Positions 35,274 to 43,089 of a stretch of 64,000 nt of DNA are shown piece by piece. Position numbers and translations under genes: made by a program. The notes below the pieces were generated by a model. It did not search any database, was not told the origin of the DNA, and saw only the letters and a list, made by a program, of their open reading frames with translations. Numbering within the stretch: position 1 is the first letter of the stretch; every line of letters starts with the position of its first letter. Source of the stretch: an uncultured Verrucomicrobiota bacterium (GTDB lineage: Bacteria; Verrucomicrobiota; Verrucomicrobiia; Opitutales; Opitutaceae); contig CAIUGM010000005.1 in NCBI GenBank assembly GCA_903898675.1, positions 62,001 through 126,000 of the forward strand. The letters run 5' to 3'.

Positions 35274-36328
35274 TTTACTACGACACGACAAAAATGGGCC
35301 CGGCCCGGCATCGCTCGGGGCTGATGCGGCTGAGTTCGCGGATCCGGGAGGAACTGGGCTCGGCGGTCACGACGGTGGGTTGGGACGGCCGGCGCCGCGC
35401 CTTCACCGCCGGGGACAAGCGCGCCGTCGTCGACTTCTTGCCGACGGACTGGCTGCTCACCGTGGAAATGTTCAGCGAGGCGGAGCGCCCGGGTTTTTCC
35501 GCCTTCCTGCAACAACCGCCCTGCCGGCTGGCGGCGATGTTTCACGACGCGATTCCGGTCAAGTTGCCCCATATCACCTGGCCGCAGAGCGTCCAACGGC
35601 ACCCGGAATACATGAAGCGCCTGGCGGGGTTTGACCGGACGTGGGCTATTTCCGAGTCGACCAAAAAGGACTTCACGGAGTTCTGGCGCTGGCAGGGGAT
35701 CACGCCGCGGGCGACGGTGGGCGTCATCGAGCTCGGCGCCGATTTCGATGGAGGCAACCGGGTGCAGCGCGATCCGTTGATTGCGCGGGAGCGTCCGTCG
35801 CTGCTCTGCGTCGGCATCGTTGAACCGCGCAAAAACCAGGGTTTCCTGCTCGAGGTGGCCGGGGCGCTTTGGGCGGCGGGGGTCGATTTCGAACTCCACG
35901 TGGTAGGCCGGGTGAACCCGCATTTCGGCCGGCCGGTGCTGGCCCGGATGAAAGCACTCCAAAAGCGCGAGCCGCGCTTTCATTTCCATGCCGCGGCGGG
36001 TGACGCGCAACTCGGCTGGCTTTACGCGCAGGCCCGCGCCGTGGCTTTGCCAACGATTGCCGAGGGCTGCGGGCTGCCGCTGCTCGAGTCCCTGTGGCGC
36101 GGCGTGCCGTGCGTGTGCAGCGATTTGCCGGTCCTGCTGGAGAACGCCGGCGGCGGCGGCTGCCTGGTGGCGAAGGTTAACGACCTCGCGGACTGGCAGG
36201 CGAAATTGCGGACCGTGCTGACCGATGGTGCGGAGTGCCGCCGGCTGCAGACCGAGGCCATGGCGCGTCCGCTGCCGCGGTGGGTGGACACGGCCCAAAC
36301 ACTCCTGAAGGCGCTGCGCGCCAGTTGA
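35270..36328 (+). CDS. Glycosyltransferase family 4 (mannosyltransferase-like)
   Basis: 352 residues. MIYYDTTKMGPARHRSGLMRLSSRI is the start of a GT4 subgroup that begins with a D/T...RxGI/L loop; LCVGIVEPRKNQGFLLEVAGAL and IAEGCGLPLLESLWRGVPCVCS (EX7E) are clear. The start ATG is embedded in the stop of the preceding gene (ATGA). The stop TGA is inside the first heptamer of element H. The closest relative in this window is the product of 37679-38851. Confidence 0.85.
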   Translation: MIYYDTTKMGPARHRSGLMRLSSRIREELGSAVTTVGWDGRRRAFTAGDKRAVVDFLPTDWLLTVEMFSEAERPGFSAFLQQPPCRLAAMFHDAIPVKLPHITWPQSVQRHPEYMKRLAGFDRTWAISESTKKDFTEFWRWQGITPRATVGVIELGADFDGGNRVQRDPLIARERPSLLCVGIVEPRKNQGFLLEVAGALWAAGVDFELHVVGRVNPHFGRPVLARMKALQKREPRFHFHAAAGDAQLGWLYAQARAVALPTIAEGCGLPLLESLWRGVPCVCSDLPVLLENAGGGGCLVAKVNDLADWQAKLRTVLTDGAECRRLQTEAMARPLPRWVDTAQTLLKALRAS

Positions 36329-36401
36329 AGGTTGGATGATATTGGTTGAAAGAACGACCCCCGCAACCGGGACTCCGTCTTTCAACTGATGACTTTCACC
36401 T
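36323..36401. repeat. Inward-facing heptamer element H (word AGTTGAA/GGTTGAA)
   Basis: Plus strand from 36323: AGTTGAA, GGTTGGA, TGATATT, GGTTGAA. Minus strand from 36401: AGGTGAA, AGTCATC, AGTTGAA, AGACGGA. It lies between the convergent glycosyltransferase and SPT-like genes. The stop codon of the former (36326-36328) is within the first word. A GC-rich hairpin GCCGGGC-GAA-GCCCGGC follows at 36405-36421. Confidence 0.65.
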
Positions 36402-36425
36402 TTCGCCGGGCGAAGCCCGGCGTGC

Positions 36426-37622
36426 CTACATCTGCTTGACGGCGTAGGCCATCGCGGCGGCGATCTTCTCCAGGTCCTCGTCGCTGTGCAGGGCGGAAAC
36501 GGCGGTGCGGATGAGATCCTTGCCCGGGGGCACGGCCGGGGCGATCGACATCACGGTGAAAACACCCTTCTCCAGCAGCGCCTGCCAGAAGCGGTAAACG
36601 AGTTCCTTTGAACCGAGCACGATCGGGACCGCGGGTGTCTCGCTGCCCCACGTGTCGAGGCCCAGGCCCTTGAGCATTTCGCGGTAACGCTTGGTATTGC
36701 GCCAGAGACGCTCCAGGTGTTGCGGCTCGGTCTGCATGATATCGAGCGAGGCGGAAGCCGCGGCGGCCATGCTCGGGCTGATAGCGGCACTGAACAGCGT
36801 CTGCTTGGAATTGGTGCGGAGGTATTCGATCAGCTCGCGGGAGCCCGAGACGAAACCGCCGGTGCTTGCGAGCGACTTTGACATCGAGCCGCACAGGATA
36901 TCGACCTTGTCGTTCAGCTTGAAGTGATCCGCCGTGCCGCGGCCCTGCCGGCCCAACACGCCGAATCCATGGGCGTCATCGAGCACGGTGAAGCAGCCCG
37001 CATCCTCGCCGATCTGCGCCAACTCGGGCAGCTGGCAGATGTGTCCTTCCATCGAGTAGACACCCTCGATCACCAGCATCTTGGTCTGGCTGTGCGGAAT
37101 GTTCTTCAGGATCTGGCGCAGATCCTCGGGATTGTTGTGGCTGAAGCGCTCGAGGGAGGCCATCGAGAGCCTCACGCCATCCCAGAGACAGGAGTGAAGA
37201 TTCTTGTCGGCGAGAATCATGTCCCCCTTCTGGGCAAAGGTGGCGACCGCGGAAACGCAGGAAACATAGCCGGCGACGCTGATATGGCAGGCTTCGCGCC
37301 CGAGGAACGCCGCGAGTTTTTCCTCCAGGTCGACGTGGTAGGCCCGCGTGCCGTTCGAGATGCGGGCCCCGGTGGTGCTGGAGCCCCAGGTCCTAGCGCC
37401 CGCGCCGCACGCCTCGATCACCTTGGGATGAAACGAGAGTCCCAGGTAGTCGTTGCTCGAGAGCATGACCATGTCCCGGCCTTGCAGCCGGATATGGGTA
37501 CCCTGTTGCGAATCCACGGCATGGTAGTAGGGCTTGTACTTGAGCCGCATCTTCGTCGCGTAGTCATCCTGGGCGCGCTCGATGATGGCTTTCTTGTTTT
37601 TGGTGAACAGGGAAAGGGCCAT
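36426..37622 (-). CDS. Alpha-oxoamine synthase, serine palmitoyltransferase / KBL-like
   Basis: 398 residues, PLP fold-type I. LQGRDMVMLSSNDYLGLSFHPKVIEA, GSSTTGARISNGTRAYHVDLE, VLDDAHGFGVLGRQGRGTADHF and GSMSKSLASTGGFVSGSRELIEYL (Schiff-base Lys) define the family (KBL, BioF, HemA, SPT). The SKSLASTGGF form is closer to SPT than to KBL (GKALGG) or BioF (GKALGS). It condenses an amino acid with an acyl-CoA or acyl-ACP thioester. Only 3 kb from the ACP/KS/SDR operon, a sphingoid-base role is plausible but not proved. SPT versus KBL needs phylogeny. Confidence 0.82.
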   Translation of the reverse strand: MALSLFTKNKKAIIERAQDDYATKMRLKYKPYYHAVDSQQGTHIRLQGRDMVMLSSNDYLGLSFHPKVIEACGAGARTWGSSTTGARISNGTRAYHVDLEEKLAAFLGREACHISVAGYVSCVSAVATFAQKGDMILADKNLHSCLWDGVRLSMASLERFSHNNPEDLRQILKNIPHSQTKMLVIEGVYSMEGHICQLPELAQIGEDAGCFTVLDDAHGFGVLGRQGRGTADHFKLNDKVDILCGSMSKSLASTGGFVSGSRELIEYLRTNSKQTLFSAAISPSMAAAASASLDIMQTEPQHLERLWRNTKRYREMLKGLGLDTWGSETPAVPIVLGSKELVYRFWQALLEKGVFTVMSIAPAVPPGKDLIRTAVSALHSDEDLEKIAAAMAYAVKQM

Positions 37623-37678
37623 TAAATTGTGCCAGACTAGAGTTTAGAACCCACCTGTTAGCAACCGCAAAGGACCAG

Positions 37679-38851
37679 TCAGCCCCGTCGCGGAAGTCCT
37701 TCCATCCAAGCGGTCAATTCAAGCGTGTAGGACGGCCATGATTTGAAGTGGCGGGCCCTGGCCTCGGCGCCCAGCGCCGCCAGTTCGGCCGGATTTTGCA
37801 GGAGGCGGCGGATGGCCGGCGCGAGGCTCGCCGCATCCACTGCATCCAACGCCACGCAGCCGCCGTCCCGGGTGGACTCCGCGAGGGCGCCGCGGCCGGA
37901 GCAGATGCAGGGCTTGCCGTACTGCAGGCTTTCCAGCACCGGCAGACCGAAGCCTTCGATCAGCGAAGGGTAGATGGTGAAGGCGCATTCGCGATAGGCG
38001 GTGTGAAGGGCGGCGTCACTCACGCTCCCCTCGAAGAGCACCGGCCGGCCCGCCTGTTGCAGGGCGGAGACTTTGGCCAATGCCGCCGCGGCCGTGTCCG
38101 TCCGGGCCAGGCCCAGCAATTGCAGTTCAAACTTCACGCCTTCCTGCCACAACCGCTCGCAGGCTTGCAGGAGGGCCAGGTGGTTTTTGCGGCCCTCGAG
38201 CGTGCTGACGCAGAGCAGGCGGGGGATGGCGCGTTGGGCCGGGATTCCGTCGGGCGGACTGGGTCGCTCATCGATCGCCAGTGGAATCGCGGTCACCACC
38301 GGCGTGTCGCTCACGCCCAGCCACCGCCAGTAGTCGCGGAGGCTGGCCGCCGAAGTTTCCGATATCGCGGCGACGCCGTCGAACAGCAACAGTTCGCGCA
38401 GGTACGCCGGCAGCCGGGCCACGGTGCCGGGCGGGGTGAGCTCGGGGTATTGCAGGCCGATCGCATCGTAGAAGATCGCAACCCGCGGTCCGCGCACCCG
38501 GGCGAAAATTTCCGGCAGCCGGGCCCCGACCCTGGCCGAGAAGAGTTCGGGACAAATGAAGGCTGCGCCGGCGGGCAGGGCCGGTTTCGCCCCGAGCAGG
38601 CGCCGGGCGTGGCCGGTGATCCGGCGATGCAGCGGCCACTTGGCGCCGCGGGAACTTCCCGCCGCCTGGCCGGGCCGCAGCGTGGCGGTTTCACCGGCGT
38701 CGGTTGCGCGCCAGGACTTCAAGTAGGGATCGTAGCAGACCGCGCCGGTTTTCCGCCCCTTGGCCAGCTCGGTGTAGAGCGAACGGCACACCCGCTGAAT
38801 GCCGGTCTGGGCCTGGGTGTGGCTGGTGTGCGTGGCGTCGAAAAGAAACAC
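37679..38851 (-). CDS. Glycosyltransferase family 4
   Basis: 390 residues. It begins MFLFDATHTSHTQAQTGIQRVCRSL, the TGIQR loop of the GT4 subgroup seen in the gene at 35270. LLCVSTLEGRKNHLALLQACERL and LIEGFGLPVLESLQYGKPCICS (EX7E) mark the donor domain. It lies 5 bases after the stop of the membrane protein at 38857 in the same direction, so they are one operon. Acceptor unknown; a cell-surface polysaccharide is likely from context. Confidence 0.84.
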   Translation of the reverse strand: MFLFDATHTSHTQAQTGIQRVCRSLYTELAKGRKTGAVCYDPYLKSWRATDAGETATLRPGQAAGSSRGAKWPLHRRITGHARRLLGAKPALPAGAAFICPELFSARVGARLPEIFARVRGPRVAIFYDAIGLQYPELTPPGTVARLPAYLRELLLFDGVAAISETSAASLRDYWRWLGVSDTPVVTAIPLAIDERPSPPDGIPAQRAIPRLLCVSTLEGRKNHLALLQACERLWQEGVKFELQLLGLARTDTAAAALAKVSALQQAGRPVLFEGSVSDAALHTAYRECAFTIYPSLIEGFGLPVLESLQYGKPCICSGRGALAESTRDGGCVALDAVDAASLAPAIRRLLQNPAELAALGAEARARHFKSWPSYTLELTAWMEGLPRRG

Positions 38852-38856
38852 GGGGG

Positions 38857-40344
38857 TCAGGGTTGGCGCTGCCAGAACGTGACCTGGCCGACGGTATTCA
38901 GCTTGGTCCAGTGCCCGCCGATTTTCTCCAGGGCCTCGGGGGTCTCGAAGGCAAATAGTGCGGCGTAGACAGGCCGGCCGTCCTGCGCAATGGCGGCGAG
39001 CAGCGGGTTGTATTTGCCGGCGTCGACCTGTTCCCAGCGCAGCAACAGGAAATCAGTGTAATAGTAGAATGCGCCGCTGACCTGCATGCAGAAGATGGCC
39101 GACCGGGCCGGCAGGTTTTGCTGCGCCCAATGGGCGGCATCCGGGTAGCTGCGTTCGTTGCGCTCGAAATCGAGCACATCCAGCTGCTTCACCTGCCACG
39201 CCTGCCAGACCCCCGCGCCGAGCACGAGGATGACCGTGACGGTGGCCGCGATGGCGGGGCGCAGGCCCCAGGCCGAGCGGGCGGCGGCGAGCACGGCGAC
39301 GGTGACCAAAATCAGGGCCGGGAAGGCCGGCAAAATGAAGCGCAGATACCACCACGTTTCGCCCGAGTGATAGTAGAACGCATAAAAACCGGTGAGGGTG
39401 AAAAACCAGGCCGCCAGGACGGCGTAACCCCGCTGGCGGAGGGCGGGCAGGAAAGGCGCGGCCAGCGCGACCACGATCAACGGGGTGAGGAGCGTCGGGA
39501 TCCAGTGCGCAAAATGCGCCAGGTTGTGCGGGACGAAATCCCGGTTGAACGAAGTGGAAACGTCCCCGTAGCCCGTGATCAGCGGCGAGCCATAGACGCG
39601 CCAGTTATAAAACGCGAAACACGCGGCGCCCGGCAGGCCGCCAAGGGCGACCGGGAGATAGGCCCGGAATCGGAAACCGAGGGCGACCATCACCGGGACA
39701 ACCAGGAGCGCGTTGGTGGGACGGACGAGCACGGCCATGCCGATCGCCGCCCCGCAGGCGAGCCCCCAGCGCCAGTTGTCCCGCGCCCCCAGGGCGCAGT
39801 AGAGGGCGGCAAGGGTCCAGCCCAGGGCCAGCAGGTCGCTCATGGGCTGGATCGCACAGAATAGAAACAGCGGGCACAGCCAAAGCAGGACAACCGCGCC
39901 GGCCGCGCAGGCCGGCGGCAAGGCGAGCCGGCGGACAAACGCCCAAAGCAAGCCGGCGCACGCGAGTGCGACGATCAGGTTCACGGCGGGAGCTGCATTG
40001 TGCCAGCCGGCGATCTGCGCGGCGCTCAACAGGTGGAGGGGCAGGCCGATGGGGTAGGTCGGGACCATCTCGCCGCGGGCCGGCTGGATCCGGAACCCCA
40101 GGGGCTGATAGACCATTTCACCGAATTCAGTCAGGGTGTGGCCGGGCAGTTCCCGGGCCGGCACGAGGAATTTTGCCCGGCCGAGCAGCCGGGCGCTGTT
40201 CAGGTACCCCGAGGAATCAGCGCCCCCCGCATGCGGGGAGATGTAATGGGCGACAAAAACCGCATAGCCAGCCACCAGCAGGATCACCACCGCGCGCAGC
40301 CAGCCAGAGGCGGAGGGTCGGGGGGAGGGCGCGGGATCGTGCAT
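38857..40344 (-). CDS. Polytopic membrane protein, GT39/ArnT-like glycosyltransferase
   Basis: 495 residues with about 10 membrane helices (WLRAVVILLVAGYAVFVAHYI; NLIVALACAGLLWAF; AATVTVILVLGAGVWQAW). The first periplasmic loop has GADSSGYLNSARLLG, with the acidic residue where GT-C enzymes place their catalytic Asp. The C-terminal about 120 residues are soluble and periplasmic. Such proteins transfer sugars from polyprenyl-phosphate donors outside the cytoplasm. The specific sugar is unknown. Confidence 0.75.
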   Translation of the reverse strand: MHDPAPSPRPSASGWLRAVVILLVAGYAVFVAHYISPHAGGADSSGYLNSARLLGRAKFLVPARELPGHTLTEFGEMVYQPLGFRIQPARGEMVPTYPIGLPLHLLSAAQIAGWHNAAPAVNLIVALACAGLLWAFVRRLALPPACAAGAVVLLWLCPLFLFCAIQPMSDLLALGWTLAALYCALGARDNWRWGLACGAAIGMAVLVRPTNALLVVPVMVALGFRFRAYLPVALGGLPGAACFAFYNWRVYGSPLITGYGDVSTSFNRDFVPHNLAHFAHWIPTLLTPLIVVALAAPFLPALRQRGYAVLAAWFFTLTGFYAFYYHSGETWWYLRFILPAFPALILVTVAVLAAARSAWGLRPAIAATVTVILVLGAGVWQAWQVKQLDVLDFERNERSYPDAAHWAQQNLPARSAIFCMQVSGAFYYYTDFLLLRWEQVDAGKYNPLLAAIAQDGRPVYAALFAFETPEALEKIGGHWTKLNTVGQVTFWQRQP

Positions 40345-40465
40345 TATTTAACGTTGTCGAGCGTCCTAGGCTGCCATTGTTTTCAATGGTGGCTCAAACT
40401 AAAAACCCCGGCGACCCCAGTTGGTCCGCCTTCCGCCCGAAGCCGGTGACCGCCACGGTTCGCCC

Positions 40466-42106
40466 ATGAGGCAGTGGCTGGCAGATTTCTGGCGGTCCCG
40501 CGGCCTCAGCCGCCCGGTGGCGATCATCTACGTGGTGCTCGCGCTCCTCTTCGCGCTGGCCGTCAGCCAGTTTTATATTCCAGGCAAGGGCTTCACCTCG
40601 CTGATCGCGTTTGGCGACCAGCAGGAGTCGGTGCGGTTGTCCAAGGTCCGCCGGGTCGATTACTATGTGGAGCGTTTCTCCTCGGGGTATGACGCCCAGT
40701 TTTATGCGCAGATCGCGATGGATCCGTCGCTGAAAAACCAGGGCCTGCCGCGCGCCGTGGACAGTCTGCCCTACCGGGCCCGCCGGATCCTGTTTTGCGC
40801 CACCGCCTACTTGTTCGGCCTCGGCGACCCGGCGCGGATCCTCCAGGTCTTCGCCCTGCAGAATGCCGTTTCGTGGCTCCTGCTCGGGGTGCTGATCCTG
40901 CATTGGTTTCCCCCGACAGGCTGGAGCAATCTGCTGCGCTGGTCCGGCGTGATGTTTTCCCTTGGCGTTTGCGCCAGCGTTCGCAACGCGCTCATGGACG
41001 GCCCCAGCCTGCTGCTGATCGCGCTCGGCGTTTTCCTGCTCGAGAAAAAGCGGCCCTGGGCCTCGACGGCGGTGCTGGCCCTGAGCGGATTGGGCAAGGA
41101 AACGAACCTGCTGGGCGGCTCGATCTTGTTGCCGGAGACCCGGACGAATTGGAAAGGGTGGGGCCTGGCCGTCTTGCGCGGTGTGCTCGTCGCCGCTCCG
41201 CTGCTGTTGTGGCTTGTTTATATTACCTATCAGGTGGGACCGGTGACCGACGTGGGCCGGCGCAACTTTGACCTGCCCTTCCTCGCCTACGTCGCAAAGT
41301 GGCGGGAAGTCGCGGCGGACTGGGCGGGGTTGCGCATGGAGTTTTTCGCGCCGGTTTACGGCGTGCTGATCATGATCAGCCTGACGGTGCAGTTTCTCTT
41401 CCTCGTCCTGCGTCCGCAATGGACCAAGGCCTGGTGGCGGATCGGCGTTTGCTTTGCCCTGCTCATGGTTTTTTTGGGCGGTGCCGTGTGGGAGGGATTT
41501 CCCGGGGCGGCCTCCCGGGTCCTGCTGCCCATGCAACTGGCCTTCAATGTCCTGGTCCCGAACGGGCGCAAATGGCTCGCCGTGCTGCTCGCCGGCAACC
41601 TGACTTTGGTTAGCGCCCCCTACATGCTGCAGTCCCCGCCCAGCGAGGGGTACATGATCGCGGGCAACACTTCGCTGCGCACGAGTGAGACGGGCCGGAT
41701 CGTCCGCGTGGATTTTTCCCCCGAGTGGTATGGGGCCGAGCAAAGCGGGGCGAACTACTGGTGCTGGTCGCCCGGTTCAGCCTCGGTGATCGTGCAGAAT
41801 CCCCACCCGGTGCCCCTGCAGGCGCGGCTCCGGTTTTCGCTGACCGCCAAGGGCAGTCGCGCCATCTGGGTGCGGGTGAACGGCGCCGAGGCCTGGCGCG
41901 CCTCCTTGTCGGACGAGGACACCGTGGCCGTGAGCCTGGCCCGGGTCAGCCTGGCGCCCGGGGCCAACCGCATCGAATTCGTCACGGACGTTCCTCCTGT
42001 CGCGGTGCAGTACGATGAACGCTTATTCTCGTTTTCGCTGACCGATTTCCGGATCGATTTGCAGGAACTTCAGCCGGCCCGGGCCGGGATCCCGCCGGCC
42101 CGCTAG
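40466..42106 (+). CDS. Polytopic membrane protein with C-terminal beta domain
   Basis: 546 residues from the ATG at 40466. Residues 20-410 hold about 9 membrane helices. The first loop contains RRVDYYVERFSSGYDAQFYAQIAMDP, where GYDAQFY resembles the catalytic-Asp loop of GT-C glycosyltransferases. Residues 430-546 are soluble with a beta-rich character (FSLTAKGSRAIWVRVNGAEAWRAS), like a carbohydrate-binding or sugar-shielding domain. It occurs among glycosyltransferases. Its stop codon overlaps that of the convergent methyltransferase (CTAG at 42103-42106). Confidence 0.72.
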   Translation: MRQWLADFWRSRGLSRPVAIIYVVLALLFALAVSQFYIPGKGFTSLIAFGDQQESVRLSKVRRVDYYVERFSSGYDAQFYAQIAMDPSLKNQGLPRAVDSLPYRARRILFCATAYLFGLGDPARILQVFALQNAVSWLLLGVLILHWFPPTGWSNLLRWSGVMFSLGVCASVRNALMDGPSLLLIALGVFLLEKKRPWASTAVLALSGLGKETNLLGGSILLPETRTNWKGWGLAVLRGVLVAAPLLLWLVYITYQVGPVTDVGRRNFDLPFLAYVAKWREVAADWAGLRMEFFAPVYGVLIMISLTVQFLFLVLRPQWTKAWWRIGVCFALLMVFLGGAVWEGFPGAASRVLLPMQLAFNVLVPNGRKWLAVLLAGNLTLVSAPYMLQSPPSEGYMIAGNTSLRTSETGRIVRVDFSPEWYGAEQSGANYWCWSPGSASVIVQNPHPVPLQARLRFSLTAKGSRAIWVRVNGAEAWRASLSDEDTVAVSLARVSLAPGANRIEFVTDVPPVAVQYDERLFSFSLTDFRIDLQELQPARAGIPPAR

Positions 42107-42852
42107 CGTTTCCGGGCGAGGTAACCCCAGCTTTCCAATTCGCTCCCGGCGGCATCGTAGCGGTAGGCATTGAGCAGCTCGGCGCCGGCTTGATCGAGGA
42201 GGGCCAGGATCTCGGCCCGCGGCAGGGCGTGCATTTCCATCACGGGCTCGAACAAAAACCACACGCTCAGCCAGCGGCGCAGCCGGCGCCGCAGCCGCTT
42301 GTAGAGCGTCGGCAGCCAGAGGGTGAGCAGCGTGTTCTCCCGCGGCTGCTGGCTGGGCAACTGGAACAGGATCACCCCGCCGGGCGCCGCGACCCGCACA
42401 AACTCCGCGATGTATCGCCGCGCGTAGACGGGTTCCATGTGCTGGAGGGTGATCAGGCTGTAGACGAAATCGAACTGGTCGCCGGCCAGGAGCTGAAGGT
42501 CGGGCCGGGAATTGTGCACGTAGTTCACCCGGTCGCCGTGCCGGTTGTACCGGTCGGCCAGCCCGAGCATTTTTTCGGAGATATCGACCCCGGTCACCCG
42601 CTCGAAGTGCAGGGCGAGGGCCTGGGTCAGGCGACCAACCCCGCAGCCAAAATCGAGGGCGCGGCCGGTGCGCAGTCCCGGGTAGCGGGCGCGGACACCC
42701 TTGAGCTCGGCTTCAACCGTGTTTTTTCCGTCGGCGAAAAATTCATCGATCTGCCAGCGGTTGCCCTTCTTGTCCGGATCGGTGAGCACCGCCCAAAAGG
42801 GATCGGTCTCCGCCATCTTATCCCAGTGGCGGCGGGTTTGGCTCAGCTTCAT
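42103..42852 (-). CDS. Class I SAM-dependent methyltransferase
   Basis: 249 residues from the ATG at 42852 (MKLSQTRRHWDKMAETDPFWAVL); another ATG at 42891 is in frame and would add 13 residues. GRALDFGCGVGRLTQALAL is the SAM loop, FDFVYSLITLQHMEPVYARRY motif II to III, and VAAPGGVILFQLP motif IV. HWDKMAETDPFWAVLTDPDKKGNRW before the core is typical of methyltransferases in O-antigen and exopolysaccharide clusters, which methylate sugars. Substrate unknown. Confidence 0.8.
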   Translation of the reverse strand: MKLSQTRRHWDKMAETDPFWAVLTDPDKKGNRWQIDEFFADGKNTVEAELKGVRARYPGLRTGRALDFGCGVGRLTQALALHFERVTGVDISEKMLGLADRYNRHGDRVNYVHNSRPDLQLLAGDQFDFVYSLITLQHMEPVYARRYIAEFVRVAAPGGVILFQLPSQQPRENTLLTLWLPTLYKRLRRRLRRWLSVWFLFEPVMEMHALPRAEILALLDQAGAELLNAYRYDAAGSELESWGYLARKR

Positions 42853-43089
42853 TTCAACGACCACCGCCCAGCTGCGGGCTGATGTTTCCATGCCGGAGTG
42901 TCGCCCGGGCCCGAAGAAAGAAAGGAGGATGGTTCATCGCTGAACTTGGGGACGGCGGGACAGGCATGCGGGATGATTTCAGCCACTTTATCGCCGGCGT
43001 CCAACCCCTTGTAAACCTGGAAGCAGCTCGTGGTATTTTCGCTTCCCAACCCGGAAACCTAGCGCATAGTCGCCCCCGCATACCCGCTG

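Noticed and set aside
36405-36421. GC-rich hairpin as a terminator between convergent genes
   Set aside because: No U-run follows on either strand, so it does not meet the rho-independent pattern; kept only as a note with element H.
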